Of a stretch of DNA of 64,000 nucleotides, positions 26,972-36,215 are shown one piece after another. Within the stretch, counting starts at the first letter, position 1. Each line of letters opens with the position of its first letter. The notes under the pieces are model-generated. The model saw only the letters and a list, made by a program, of their open reading frames with translations, did no database searches and was not told the DNA's origin. The translations under genes were made by a program, and so were the position numbers. This stretch comes from Ornithinimicrobium tianjinense (lineage in GTDB: Bacteria; Actinomycetota; Actinomycetes; Actinomycetales; Dermatophilaceae), in the NCBI RefSeq assembly GCF_014636495.1, contig NZ_BMEM01000001.1:878136-942135 (forward strand), given 5' to 3'.

Positions 26972-28012
26972 CTAACCGCCGGACGACGAGCCGTCCGGCT
27001 CGACCGTGACGCTCGACGTCTGGCCCTCTCCAGCCAGGGCCACCTCCAGACGGGCCGCCACGCGGCCCGCGAGGACGGGGTCCGCCGCGGACACGGCATA
27101 CCCGGACGACACGGTGCCCGCCACCCGGGCGCCCGGGTGACCGAGCAGGGCCAGGCGCACCGCGCGCTCCCCGCGGTCGCGGGGCTCCTCGGGGCCGACC
27201 GACGGGATCCCGACGGACTCGGCCTCCTCCGTGCCCGGAGCGGCACCGAGCGCGGCCCGGACCGCCTCGACGTGGCCCAGCGCGAACCAGTCGCCCGGCC
27301 CGGTGCGCACCAGGCTGCGCGCGTCCTCGGTGGTCCCCGGGTCGACGACCTCGGGCAGTCCCCGGACGAGCGCGGCGGGCACACCGTCCACTTTCCCCTT
27401 GACCAGGTCGGCCGCCGCGGCGATCTCGTCGGCGAGGGCGCGGGCCGTCACCGCGAGCGGCCGCCCGTCGGCGTCCGTGCCGGCCCGCAGGTCGTCGAGC
27501 ACCCGGAGTGCGTGGGAACCCAGCGCGAGGTCGGTCTGGCCCGAGCGCCACGGGCGGCCGGCGGTGTCGCTCACCAGGACCGCGAAGGTCACGTCCGGCG
27601 CCCGGTCGGCGAGCGCGGCGTGCAGGTCGGCCGCGGCCGCGTCGGGGTCGGCGGGCAGCACCAGGACGCCGGCGTCCGGGCCGGTGTTGGACGCGTCGAG
27701 GCCGGCGGCCGCCATCACCGGTCCGGCCTGCGCCTCGACGATCCGCGTGGTGCCGGAGCCGGTGCGTCGCTCGGCCACGACCCGACGGGAGTGCCGCAGC
27801 ACCAGCGCCTCCCGGGCCGCACCGTCGACCGGCTCGCGCAGGCCTAGCGCCTTGGACAGCACCTTGCTGGACACCACGAGGACGTCGCCGTCCCGCAGCC
27901 CGCCGACGGGCCGGAGCGCCGTCAGGAGCAGAGCCGCGAGGTCGTCGCCCGCGCGCACCTCCGGCACGCCGCGCAGCGGCACCAGCTCGACCACGCCGTC
28001 AGGACGGCTCAT
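26972..28012 (-). CDS. cofE: Coenzyme F420-0:L-glutamate ligase, without the nitroreductase domain of FbiB
   Basis: 346 residues. Adds gamma-linked glutamates to F420-0. The ligase domain (about 1-255) shows VVELVPLRGVPEVRAGDD, DGDVLVVSSKVLSKALG, VLVSDTAGRPWRSGQTDLALG and DLVKGKVDGVP. Mycobacterial FbiB carries a C-terminal FMN domain of about 200 residues that reduces dehydro-F420-0; here only about 80 residues of unclear fold follow (about 265-346), so that reduction must be done elsewhere. ATG overlaps the cofD stop by 4 bases. Confidence 0.92.
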   Translation of the reverse strand: MSRPDGVVELVPLRGVPEVRAGDDLAALLLTALRPVGGLRDGDVLVVSSKVLSKALGLREPVDGAAREALVLRHSRRVVAERRTGSGTTRIVEAQAGPVMAAAGLDASNTGPDAGVLVLPADPDAAAADLHAALADRAPDVTFAVLVSDTAGRPWRSGQTDLALGSHALRVLDDLRAGTDADGRPLAVTARALADEIAAAADLVKGKVDGVPAALVRGLPEVVDPGTTEDARSLVRTGPGDWFALGHVEAVRAALGAAPGTEEAESVGIPSVGPEEPRDRGERAVRLALLGHPGARVAGTVSSGYAVSAADPVLAGRVAARLEVALAGEGQTSSVTVEPDGSSSGG

Positions 28013-28980
28013 CGCAGCTCTGCAGCGAGGTCGAGCCCCGCCCGGGCGATCCGGGCCGCACCGGCCTCGTCGCGCATGAGGAGGTCCAGGGAGCGCACCC
28101 GGACCCGGGCGGGGTAGGACGAGCCGGCGTCGGCCTCGTCCACGAGCCAGCCGTCGAGCAGGTCCTCGTAGAGCCCGGCGACCCCGGCCGCCGAGGCCTC
28201 GACCCCGAGAGGTGCCAGGCAGGCGTCGGCGTGGCCGCGCACGGGCCGTCCGGCGATGAGCGGGCTGACCCCGACCACCGGCGCCCGGGTGCCGCGGAGC
28301 GCGTCACGCACGCCGGGGACGCCCAGGATGATGCCGATGGAGACCACCGGGTTGCTCGGCGGCAGGAGGACCACGTCGGCCTCCCGGATCGCCTCCAGCA
28401 CACCGGGAGCCGGTGCCGCCTGGGCGAGCCCGGCGACGGTGAACCGGAGGGCCGGCAGCGCGGCGCCGTGGCGGACCCACCACTCCTGGAAGTGGATCGC
28501 GCGCTCCCCGCCCGCCTCGTCGTCCACCACCACGTGGGTCTCGATCGGGGCGTCGGTGACCGGCAGCAGCCGCACGCCGCGGTCGGGCAGGCCCCACCGC
28601 TGCGCAAGCCGCTCCGTCGCCTCGCTGAGACTGGCCCCGCGGCCCAGCCAGAGACTGCGCGCGACGTGGGTGCCGAAGTCCTTGTCGCCCAGACTGAACC
28701 ACTGCGGGGGGACGCCCAGGGCAGTCAGCTCCGCCATGACGTGGTGCGACTCGTCGGCGCGTCCCCAGCCCTGGGCCTCGTCGACGCCCCCTCCCAGGGT
28801 GTAGAGCAGGGAGTCGAGGTCGGGGCACACGCGCAGCCCGAAGAGCGTGATGTCGTCGCCGGTGTTGCCGACGACGGTCACGGTCGAGCCCTCGTGGTCG
28901 GGGTCGTCGGCGAGCGCGCGGAGCAGGCCTCGGACGAAGCGGGCGCCACCGACGCCGCCGGACAGTGCGGTGATCTGCAT
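28009..28980 (-). CDS. cofD: 2-phospho-L-lactate (phosphoenolpyruvyl) transferase, F420 biosynthesis
   Basis: 323 residues. Joins the phospholactyl or phosphoenolpyruvyl group to the deazaflavin Fo. MQITALSGGVGGARFVRGL (residues 1-19), VVGNTGDDITLFGLRVCPDLD, WFSLGDKDFGTHV and VLLPPSNPVVSIGIILGVPGV are the CofD/FbiA signatures. Coupled to cofE downstream. A CACAAT sequence 7 bases before the ATG may be a weak leaderless -10. The F420 made here would serve the oxidoreductase at 9 kb and perhaps the PPOX protein at 23 kb. Confidence 0.95.
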   Translation of the reverse strand: MQITALSGGVGGARFVRGLLRALADDPDHEGSTVTVVGNTGDDITLFGLRVCPDLDSLLYTLGGGVDEAQGWGRADESHHVMAELTALGVPPQWFSLGDKDFGTHVARSLWLGRGASLSEATERLAQRWGLPDRGVRLLPVTDAPIETHVVVDDEAGGERAIHFQEWWVRHGAALPALRFTVAGLAQAAPAPGVLEAIREADVVLLPPSNPVVSIGIILGVPGVRDALRGTRAPVVGVSPLIAGRPVRGHADACLAPLGVEASAAGVAGLYEDLLDGWLVDEADAGSSYPARVRVRSLDLLMRDEAGAARIARAGLDLAAELR

Positions 28981-29023
28981 GGGTCACATTGTGGGAGGTC
29001 GGAGACCAATAGCAGATCCCGGG

Positions 29024-29052
29024 TTGACGTATGGGGATGACACGCGTGTAAT
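29024..29052 (+). promoter_or_regulatory. Canonical -35/-10 promoter for whiB
   Basis: TTGACG (29024-29029), a 17-base spacer and TGTAAT (29047-29052). It is the best two-box promoter in the window and gives a leader of about 80 bases before whiB, unlike the leaderless promoters elsewhere. Confidence 0.65.
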
Positions 29053-29136
29053 TCAGGTGTCGCACTTTTCCGGTCCGGAGGCAGACCGTGGTCGGTGGAG
29101 GCGACGGACGTGTAGGCGCGAGGTCGAGGAGGAGCC

Positions 29137-29406
29137 ATGCACGAGCTGGAACTGCTGTCGCTGCTCAGTGGCGCAGACGGCGTCGAGGAGTCGTCCTGGC
29201 AGGAGCGCGCGCTGTGCGCGCAGACGGATCCCGAGGCGTTCTTCCCGGAGAAGGGCGGGTCGACGCGCGAGGCCAAGAAGGTCTGCGTGGGGTGCGAGGT
29301 GCGGGCTGAGTGCCTGGAGTACGCCCTCGCCAACGACGAGCGCTTCGGCATCTGGGGCGGGCTGTCCGAACGCGAGCGCCGCAGGCTCAAGAAGAGCGCC
29401 GTCTGA
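29137..29406 (+). CDS. whiB: WhiB-family iron-sulfur transcription factor (WhiB2-like)
   Basis: 89 residues. The four cluster-binding cysteines are C27, C50, C53 and C59 (KKVCVGCEVRAECLEYAL), followed by the GIWGGL turn and a basic tail RERRRLKKSA that contacts DNA. WhiB2/WhmD-type proteins act with the primary sigma factor in septation and cell division. The ribosome site GAGGAGGAGCC precedes the ATG. Position next to cofD matches whiB2-fbiA of M. tuberculosis (recalled), supporting the WhiB2 assignment. Confidence 0.95.
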   Translation: MHELELLSLLSGADGVEESSWQERALCAQTDPEAFFPEKGGSTREAKKVCVGCEVRAECLEYALANDERFGIWGGLSERERRRLKKSAV

Positions 29407-29409
29407 CCT

Positions 29410-32400
29410 GTGGTGTCGGCAGGCCGGGAGCCCGTGACCACACGCGCCGCGGGTGCGGCCTCCGTGGCGCAGCCCCCCGTCCCCCCGACCCGCGCCAGGG
29501 TCGAGGACGTGACGGTCATCGTCCTGACCCATCCCGACGGGCATCCGCTCGACGATCTCCTCGACGACCTGGCCGCCCAGTCGCTGCGCCCGCAGCGGGT
29601 GCTCGTCGCGGGGCTGGACCCGCAGGGGGGAGAGGCCGCGCAGGTGGCCCGCCACGCGCTGCGCACCCGGCACCGCGTCCCGGTGATCCTGCGACCGGCG
29701 CTCGCGCCCACCGGTGAGGAGGCCGCCCGTGGGGAGGCCTCCCCGGGGCGGGTGCTCGAGGACGCGCGGTCGGCGCTGCCGGTGCACCCGGGCCACTGGT
29801 TGTGGGTCCTCCACGACGACAGTCGCCCCGAGCCGGGCGCCCTGGCGGCGCTGGCGGGGGCCGTGCGGCGGGCCAGCAGGGTGGCCGTCGTGGGCCCCAA
29901 GCTCGTGCGGCTCGACGACCCGAGGATGCTCGTGGGCGTCGGTCTCCACCTGACGGCCGGTGGACGGCCGGTCGATCCCCGCGCCGGGGACGGCGCGCTC
30001 GTGGACCAGGGGCAGCTGGACCAGCGGCAGGACGTCCTCGGCGTGCCCCTCACCGGGGCCCTCCTGCGCAGCGACGTCCTCGACGAGGTCGGCGGCGTGG
30101 ACCGCGCCTTCGGCGACGACGGTGTGGACGGGCTTGACGTGTCGTGGCGCAGTCACCTCGCGGGCCACCGGGTGGTCGTCGCGACCGACGCCGTCGTGCG
30201 TCAGGGCGACAGCGGGCTCGGTGTCCGGGACCCCCGTCTCACCAGGGTGCGCCAGCGCCAGGTGGCCCTCGCGCGCGGCTCGGTCCTGGGAAGCCTGGGC
30301 CGACGCCTCGGCATCGTCGTCACGAGCGTGCTCGCGGCCCTGGTGCTGCTGCTCGTCAAACGCCCCCACGAGGCCGCGGACGAGCTCGCCGACCTCCGTG
30401 CCGCGCTCTCGCCGGCGCGGGGCTGGGGAGCCCGCTGGCGGTTCCGCCGCCGCCGCTCGGTGCGGCCGAGCGACCTGCGGGGCCTGTTCGTCCCTGCGGC
30501 AGCCGGGTGGCGCACCACGCTCGACGTGCTGGCCGACGCGCTGGACCCCCGGGCGAGACGGGGCGACGAGCGGGTCGCGCGTGGGCCCTCAGGGGCTGAG
30601 TCGGGGCCCGTGTCGGAGGAGTTCGCCGAGCTCGGCCCGGGAGGTGACCGGCGCCCCCGCTGGAGCTGGCCCCTCGCCGTGGCGCTCGCCCTGGCCACGT
30701 CCCTCACGCTCTGGCAGTGGCAGCGGCCCGGTCTTGTGGGGGCTCTCTCGCCCCGTTCCTCGGGCGTCGCGGGCGGCGAGCTCGGCCCGGCGACCACCGA
30801 CGCCGCCGGCCTGTGGAGCTCGGCGCTCGACGGGTGGCGCGGCGGCGGGCTGGGGCACTCCGACCTGGCCGAGCCGTGGCTGCTGCCCGCCGCCCTGGTC
30901 TCCCGGATCGTCGAGCTCGCCCCCGGCGCGGCCGGGTCGGCCACCGCCGGGGTCGGTGTCGCGTGGCTGCTGGCACTCGCGCTCCCGCTGAGCGTCGTGA
31001 CCGCATACCTCGCCCTGCGCAGGGTCACCCGGCGCCCGGCGCTGCGTGCGGCGCTCGCGCTCGGCTGGGCCGGCCTCGGTCCGCTCCCGGTCGCGGTGGG
31101 TGAGGGCCGGGTCGGTCCCGTCGTGGTGCACGTGCTCGCGCCCCTTCTCGTCGCCGGGTATGCCGTGGCCGCCTCCCGGTCGGGCGGGGCCCGTCGCACC
31201 GCGGCGACCTTCGCCACGGTGCTGGCCGTCGTCCTCGCCGCCCAGTGGGTGCCGCTCGTCCTGGTCCCCTCGACGCTCGCGGCCGTCCTGCTCGTGGTCG
31301 TGGGCCCGGCCGCGGTGCGGCGTCGGGGTGCCGTGCTCGCCGTGCTGCCCTGGCTGCTCCTCTTGCCCTGGCTGCCCGCGCTCTGGTCCGACCCTGTCAG
31401 GCTCCTCGGCGGCGCGGGCGCCACGGTGGCCGCGGAGGGCGCTTCTGACGCCCCCGCGTGGCAGCTCCTCCTGCTGCGACCCGGCGCAGAGGTCGACCCG
31501 GCCACGTGGGGCGCGCTGCCGCTCTGGTGCGCGGTGACCCTGTGGACCGCCGCGCTGGGCGCGCTCCTCCTCGGCGGGTCCTCGCGGCGACGGGCCGTCG
31601 CGCTCGTGTCCGGGGCCCTGCTCGCGCTGACGCTCGCGCTCGCGGCCCCGCGCCTCGTCCTCGGGGCACTGCCGCAGGGGTATGCCGACGCCGGCGCCGG
31701 CGTCTCCGCATGGTCGGGCACCCCGCTGTCCCTGAGCTCGGCGGCCCTGCTGCTGGCCGCCGGGCTGCTCCTCGACCGTGTGCTCGACAAGGACGCCGCC
31801 CCAGCCAGGCGCCTCGGGCGCCTGCGCCGTCCCGCTGCGGCCGCCCTGGTGGCCATCGTGCTGGGCGCCGGCGGGGTCGCCCTGCTGCACACCACGCTCC
31901 TGACCGGGGTCGGCACCCTGCAGCGCGCCATCGACCCGCTCCCGGCGGTGGCCGCCGAGCAGGCCCGTGGCCCCGCCGCCCAGCGGACGCTCATCCTGCA
32001 GCCGGCCACGACCACCGGGAGCGGCACGCTGGCGCTCGACGTGGACCTTCTGGGGGCCGAGCCCGAGCCGGCCCGCATCCTGCGCGACCGGGCACGTGAC
32101 CTGGCGGTCGCGGTCCCGGGCTCACCCCAGGTCGTCGACGCCGTGGCGGCGCTGGCCGGGCAGGGCACGCCCGAGGAGGCGGCCGCCCGGCTGCGTGGGC
32201 TGGGGGCCGCCTACGTCCTGCTGAGGTCGGACGACAGTCACCCGGTCGCCTCGCTCGTCGACGGGCTGCCGGGCCTGACGCGGGTCAGCAGCCCCCCTGA
32301 GCAGGTCCTCTGGCGGGTGGCCCAGCCGCAGGTCGCCAGGGTCGCGGCGGTCGGCCCCGACGGACAGGCGCTGCACCGCCTGCCCGTGGTCGGCGCCCAC

Positions 32401-32685
32401 GCCGCCGCGCGCGGCACGCTCGAGAGCCTCCCGGAGGGCGCACGGCTCGTCGTCGCCGAGGGGGACGGCTGGGCGCGCCACGCAGCGGTGGAGGTCGACG
32501 GCGAGCGGGTCGACGTCGCGGGTGACGGCACCGTCGCGCTGCCGGCCGGCACGCACGAGGTCGAGGTGGACGTGAGAGCCGGACTCGCCCCCTGGCACCT
32601 CGTGGCCCTCGTGCTCGCGGCGGTCACCGCCTTCCTGGCGCTGCCGTTCGGGCGCCCCGAGACCGAGGTGGAGGAGCAGGCGTGA
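29410..32685 (+). CDS. Large multi-membrane-spanning family 2 glycosyltransferase
   Basis: 1,091 residues. N-terminal GT2 domain (about 30-300): VTVIVLTHPDGHPLDDLLDDL, WVLHDDSRPEPGAL with a DD metal motif, and a DVSWR-type C-motif. Then about 12 hydrophobic segments spread over 300-850, and an outer soluble part before a last membrane helix near 1070. Such giant GTs with membrane cores are thought to export or extend a cell-surface polymer, using polyprenyl-phosphate sugars. The first codons are uncertain; GTG 29410 is three bases after whiB, and GTG 29434 is an alternative. Coupled to the DUF5719 gene. Confidence 0.87.
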   Translation: MVSAGREPVTTRAAGAASVAQPPVPPTRARVEDVTVIVLTHPDGHPLDDLLDDLAAQSLRPQRVLVAGLDPQGGEAAQVARHALRTRHRVPVILRPALAPTGEEAARGEASPGRVLEDARSALPVHPGHWLWVLHDDSRPEPGALAALAGAVRRASRVAVVGPKLVRLDDPRMLVGVGLHLTAGGRPVDPRAGDGALVDQGQLDQRQDVLGVPLTGALLRSDVLDEVGGVDRAFGDDGVDGLDVSWRSHLAGHRVVVATDAVVRQGDSGLGVRDPRLTRVRQRQVALARGSVLGSLGRRLGIVVTSVLAALVLLLVKRPHEAADELADLRAALSPARGWGARWRFRRRRSVRPSDLRGLFVPAAAGWRTTLDVLADALDPRARRGDERVARGPSGAESGPVSEEFAELGPGGDRRPRWSWPLAVALALATSLTLWQWQRPGLVGALSPRSSGVAGGELGPATTDAAGLWSSALDGWRGGGLGHSDLAEPWLLPAALVSRIVELAPGAAGSATAGVGVAWLLALALPLSVVTAYLALRRVTRRPALRAALALGWAGLGPLPVAVGEGRVGPVVVHVLAPLLVAGYAVAASRSGGARRTAATFATVLAVVLAAQWVPLVLVPSTLAAVLLVVVGPAAVRRRGAVLAVLPWLLLLPWLPALWSDPVRLLGGAGATVAAEGASDAPAWQLLLLRPGAEVDPATWGALPLWCAVTLWTAALGALLLGGSSRRRAVALVSGALLALTLALAAPRLVLGALPQGYADAGAGVSAWSGTPLSLSSAALLLAAGLLLDRVLDKDAAPARRLGRLRRPAAAALVAIVLGAGGVALLHTTLLTGVGTLQRAIDPLPAVAAEQARGPAAQRTLILQPATTTGSGTLALDVDLLGAEPEPARILRDRARDLAVAVPGSPQVVDAVAALAGQGTPEEAAARLRGLGAAYVLLRSDDSHPVASLVDGLPGLTRVSSPPEQVLWRVAQPQVARVAAVGPDGQALHRLPVVGAHAAARGTLESLPEGARLVVAEGDGWARHAAVEVDGERVDVAGDGTVALPAGTHEVEVDVRAGLAPWHLVALVLAAVTAFLALPFGRPETEVEEQA

Positions 32686-34463
32686 TGACGAGGCGGACGG
32701 CTGAGGAGCGGCCGGACGGACCCGTGCCGCGACACGACGGGGCGGCCGTGCCCCAGCCCGCGGGCGGCCCTGACCGGGCAGCCCCCCGTCTGCGGGCACG
32801 ACGATGGGTGGCGCCGGCGGTCGCCTCGTCGGTCACCGCCGCCCTGGTGCTGGCCTTCAGCGCGTGGGACGGACAGCTCGTGCTCGACGCTCCCGCCGGC
32901 CAGGCACCGGACACCGCCGTCGCCACGGCGTCGGGCTCCGCGCTGGTCGGGGCGGCCGCGCTGGGCTGTCCCGGTCCCGAGCTGCTGGGCGTGGACGGGG
33001 ACGAGCAGCGCGAGCAGCAGGTGACGGTCACCGCGGCCGCGGCCCCACGGCGGGTCGTCAGGGCTGCCGAGTCCCCTTCCGACGCTGCCGGTGCCGACAT
33101 CGAGGCCAAGGCCGAGCTCTCGGCGACCGGCGGGGCCGGCGACGCTCCCGTCGACCTGGTCGGCGGTGCCGGGTCCCTCACTTTGGACACCGCCGCGGGT
33201 GCCCTCGTGCTGGCGAGCGGACCCGCCGCCCCAGGGCTGGTGGCGGGCCAGCTCGGCCAGTCCACCGCAGCGGGCACTCGTGGCCTGAGCCTGACGGCCT
33301 GCTCGGCCCCCGCGGAGACCTTGTGGCTCGTCGGCGGTGGTGCTTCCCCCGGCCGCACCGAGCACCTCGTCCTGACCAACCCGGGCGACGACGCCGTCAC
33401 CGTCGACGTCGCGGTGTGGGGGGCCGAGGGTCCCGCAGCCCGGACCGGCACCGACGAGATCGTCGTCCCTGCACGGGGACGCACCGTGCACCTGCTCGAC
33501 GCCCTCGCCCCCTCCGTGGAGTCGCCGGTGCTCCGGGTGCGTTCTCGGGGCGGACCCGTGACGGCCTACCTCGGCGAGGACTACCGGGAGCGGACGGTGG
33601 ACCTCGGCGCCGAGGTGGTCACGGCCTCCGCACCACCCTCCACCGACCTGGTCGTCCCCTCCGTGGACGCCGACGGCCCGGAGCGGCTCCCCGGCAGGAC
33701 CATGACCCTGCGCCTGGCCGCGCCGGGGGACGCTGCGGCCGTCGTGGACGTCACCGCCCTCACCGAGCGCGGCGCGGTCACCCTGCCGGGGGCCGTGACG
33801 CGCGTCCCGGCGGGCCGCACCGTCGACGTCGCACTGGGCGACCTGCCCGAGGGGGTGCTGGGGCTGCGGCTGCGCTCCGACGTCCCGGTCACGGCCGGGG
33901 CCCGGCTGGAGGTCCCGCCGACCGGCGACGAGCCGCTGCCACCGGACGAGGCCGGCGCCAGCGAGGAGCCGGAGGACGGTGACTCCCCGGGATCGCGGGG
34001 GGACGACACGTCCTCGACGTCCGGTGCCGACGGCGGGGCGAGCGCCGACCCCGACGGCCCGCCGATCCTCCGTCCCGCGGGAGAGACGGCGTGGGTCGCG
34101 GCGACGACGCCGAGCCTCACCCCCCTAGGGATGGCCGTCCCCGCCACGGACGGTGTCCCTGGCGCCCGGGCCGGGCTGGTGGTCACCGTCGTCGACGCCG
34201 CCGACGTCGTCGTCCACACGCTCGCGGCCGACGGCACCGTGCGCCAGGAGGAGCTGGGGCGGGTGCCCAACGACACCAGCCGAGCCGTGGACCTCCGGGC
34301 CGACACCCGCGCGGTCTGGGTCAGTGTGACGGGAGGGGTGGGCGTCGTGGCGTCGGTCCTCCTCAGCGGCGCCGACCGGCGTGGCCCCTATCTCGCGGCC
34401 AGCACCGTGCCTGGCACCCCGTGGTCGCGGCCGGTGGCCGACGTCACCGTGCTGGGTCCCTGA
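32682..34463 (+). CDS. DUF5719 family membrane-anchored protein
   Basis: 593 residues. A short Arg-rich cytosolic head, one membrane helix (about 42-62), then about 530 outer residues made of repeated beta-sandwich-like segments (HLVLTNPGDDAVTVDVAVWG, TMTLRLAAPGDAAAVVDVTAL). A low-complexity acidic Ser/Asp/Gly stretch (about 425-465) separates the repeats. Only two or three cysteines. Start GTG 32682 overlaps the previous stop; the next codon is ATG. The fixed pairing with the giant glycosyltransferase suggests a shared surface-polymer task; no activity is known. Confidence 0.85.
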   Translation: MMTRRTAEERPDGPVPRHDGAAVPQPAGGPDRAAPRLRARRWVAPAVASSVTAALVLAFSAWDGQLVLDAPAGQAPDTAVATASGSALVGAAALGCPGPELLGVDGDEQREQQVTVTAAAAPRRVVRAAESPSDAAGADIEAKAELSATGGAGDAPVDLVGGAGSLTLDTAAGALVLASGPAAPGLVAGQLGQSTAAGTRGLSLTACSAPAETLWLVGGGASPGRTEHLVLTNPGDDAVTVDVAVWGAEGPAARTGTDEIVVPARGRTVHLLDALAPSVESPVLRVRSRGGPVTAYLGEDYRERTVDLGAEVVTASAPPSTDLVVPSVDADGPERLPGRTMTLRLAAPGDAAAVVDVTALTERGAVTLPGAVTRVPAGRTVDVALGDLPEGVLGLRLRSDVPVTAGARLEVPPTGDEPLPPDEAGASEEPEDGDSPGSRGDDTSSTSGADGGASADPDGPPILRPAGETAWVAATTPSLTPLGMAVPATDGVPGARAGLVVTVVDAADVVVHTLAADGTVRQEELGRVPNDTSRAVDLRADTRAVWVSVTGGVGVVASVLLSGADRRGPYLAASTVPGTPWSRPVADVTVLGP

Positions 34464-34482
34464 GCCCGCGGTCGCACGCGCC

Positions 34483-35691
34483 TCACCCGGCGTAGATGCG
34501 CAGGTCGGTCGCGACGCGGTCGGCCAGGCGCAGCAGGGTCGCGAGGTCCGGGTCGCGGGCGATGACGACCCCGTCGGAGATGAGCGTGGCCCGCCAGTCC
34601 CGGCGCGGTGCGCCGACCGGCAGCAGGTCGACCACGCAGAGCTGGTCACGGTGGTCGGCCTGGAGCTCCTCCAGCCCCTCGACCCGGCTGATGCGGCCGT
34701 TGCCCTGAGCGCGCTTGTAGACGATGGCGCTGTTGAACCGGTGGGCGGGCACGTGGGAGACCGTCCCTGCGGTCGCCTCTGCCCACAGGCGGTAGAGGTC
34801 GTCGTCGGCGGCGTAGTTCATCGCGTCGACGGTCCGGGCCCCCGGAGGCCGCGCCCCGATCTCGCCGAAGACCACCTCCCCGTCGTGCTTGCGGTACCAC
34901 TCCATGTGCGAGAAGCCGTCCCGGAAGCCGAGCACGTCCAGGACAGCCCGGCCCATCTCCAGCCCGGCCTGCACCTCCGGCCCGTGCTCGCGCAGCACGA
35001 CGGTCATCGGGCTGATCCACTCGTTGCTGCGGCCCAGCAGCGGCCGCGGCCGGTAGTGGCAGACGTTCTCGAAGAGCACCCGGCCCCCGGCGCACACCGT
35101 GTCGTAGGTGAACTCCTCACCGTCGACGAACTCCTCGACGCTCACGGTGGCGACGTGCCGCAGGCGCGGGAGCACGGTGGCCAGCTCCTGCGCCGACCCC
35201 ACGCGGTAGGTGTCGGCCGACCCCGCGCCGTCCAGCGGCTTGATGATGAGCGGGTAGCCGATACGCTCCGCCGCCGCCCGGACCCCGGCGGCGTCGGAGG
35301 CGGTCGTGTGCCGCGGGGTGCGGATGCCGGCCTCGTCGAGGACCTGCTTCATCAGCTCCTTGTCGCGGAAGGTGCGCGCCTGCTGCACGGTCATCCCCTC
35401 GATCCCGAGGTGCTCGCGGATCTGCGCAGCGAGGACGACATACGGCTCCCAGAGGCACTCGACGCGGTCCAGCCGCAGGTGCCGGGCGATCCGGTCGACC
35501 GCCGCGAGCACGGCGTCCCGGTCGGCGAGCTGCACCTGTTCGTAGTGGGCCAGCGCGTCGCGAGCCTCCGGCGGCAGCGATCCCGCGCCCTGGTCACCCA
35601 GGCCCACGACCGTGGTGCCCGTGCGGGCCAGGGCCCGCGTGAAGTAGGCCTGCTCCTGGGGGAAACCGGGGGAGAGCATGAGGACGTTCAC
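34483..35691 (-). CDS. ATP-grasp domain-containing protein
   Basis: 402 residues. N-terminal Rossmann-like part (MNVLMLSPGFPQEQAYFTRAL), KELMKQVLDEAGI and PLIIKPLDGAGSADTYRV (about residues 145-162) as the grasp subdomain, then EWYRKHDGEVVFGEIGARPPGA near 265 as the metal-binding part. This is a carboxylate-amine ligase fold of the kind found in peptide or amino-acid ligases and biotin-carboxylase-like proteins; the substrate is not predictable. GTG start with AGAGGAAGG upstream. It lies 30 bases downstream of the metallopeptidase-like gene and is likely co-transcribed with it. Confidence 0.85.
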   Translation of the reverse strand: MNVLMLSPGFPQEQAYFTRALARTGTTVVGLGDQGAGSLPPEARDALAHYEQVQLADRDAVLAAVDRIARHLRLDRVECLWEPYVVLAAQIREHLGIEGMTVQQARTFRDKELMKQVLDEAGIRTPRHTTASDAAGVRAAAERIGYPLIIKPLDGAGSADTYRVGSAQELATVLPRLRHVATVSVEEFVDGEEFTYDTVCAGGRVLFENVCHYRPRPLLGRSNEWISPMTVVLREHGPEVQAGLEMGRAVLDVLGFRDGFSHMEWYRKHDGEVVFGEIGARPPGARTVDAMNYAADDDLYRLWAEATAGTVSHVPAHRFNSAIVYKRAQGNGRISRVEGLEELQADHRDQLCVVDLLPVGAPRRDWRATLISDGVVIARDPDLATLLRLADRVATDLRIYAG

Positions 35692-35708
35692 GGGTCGGCC
35701 TTCCTCTG

Positions 35709-35717
35709 GGTATGCCG
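35709..35717 (+). other. Intergenic copy of the recurrent nonamer GGTATGCCG
   Basis: Perfect copy in the 30-base gap between two minus-strand genes. See the finding on this motif. Confidence 0.8.
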
Positions 35718-35721
35718 TGGG

Positions 35722-36108
35722 TCAGGTCAGGTCGTCGGGGTCGCGACCGAGCATGCGGGCCACCTGCTCGGCCATCACCTCGTAGACGATCGCCGCGAGA
35801 TCGGTCTCGTCGACCGCCCGCTGGGTGATCGGGCGCCGGTAGACGACCAGCCGGGCGGGGAGCGTGCGCTCGGCGGGGAAGAGCCGGCCGAGCGCGATGC
35901 CGTGCTCCCAGGGCGCAGGGTCGGACGGCGGCACCTCCTCGACCGCCAGCTCCAGGCCGAGCTCGTGGCCCAGCTTGCGCTCGAGCTCCTCGGCGGCATC
36001 GAGGACCATCTCGTCGAAGGCGGCACTGCGGGTGCGCGTCGCCGGGAGCGGCGGCCAGGCCAGCGGGCCGCGCATCCCGCGCCCTCTCCGGTCCCGTCGA
36101 GTGCTCAC
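35722..36108 (-). CDS. Metallopeptidase-family (zincin-like, DUF1025) protein lacking the HExxH motif
   Basis: 128 residues. The shape (FDEMVLDAAEELERKLG, then VEEVPPSDP, LVVYRRPITQRA, ending in a helix with VARMLGRDPDDL) matches the small zincin-like family found beside DUF3499 in actinobacteria. In the canonical family the last helix reads HExxHHxG; here it reads VYEVMAEQVARMLG, so the zinc-binding histidines are missing and protease activity is unlikely. GTG is 7 bases from TAGGGT. Same family position as Rv3259 (recalled). Confidence 0.75.
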   Translation of the reverse strand: MSTRRDRRGRGMRGPLAWPPLPATRTRSAAFDEMVLDAAEELERKLGHELGLELAVEEVPPSDPAPWEHGIALGRLFPAERTLPARLVVYRRPITQRAVDETDLAAIVYEVMAEQVARMLGRDPDDLT

Positions 36109-36115
36109 CCCAGGG

Positions 36116-36121
36116 ACCCTA
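36116..36121 (-). promoter_or_regulatory. -10 box TAGGGT for the metallopeptidase-like gene
   Basis: Minus-strand TAGGGT, 7 bases before the GTG at 36108. Confidence 0.5.
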
Positions 36122-36201
36122 GTGCGTCGGGGCGGTCCGTGGCGCGACGCGTCCAGGGGACGTCCTCGGGGTGGTGCCGCTGGTTTGTCGGCGCGGGAGC
36201 C

Positions 36202-36207
36202 TAGAGT
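36202..36207 (+). promoter_or_regulatory. -10 box TAGAGT for the DUF3499 gene
   Basis: TAGAGT, 8 bases before the GTG at 36216. Confidence 0.5.
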
Positions 36208-36215
36208 GTCGTCCC

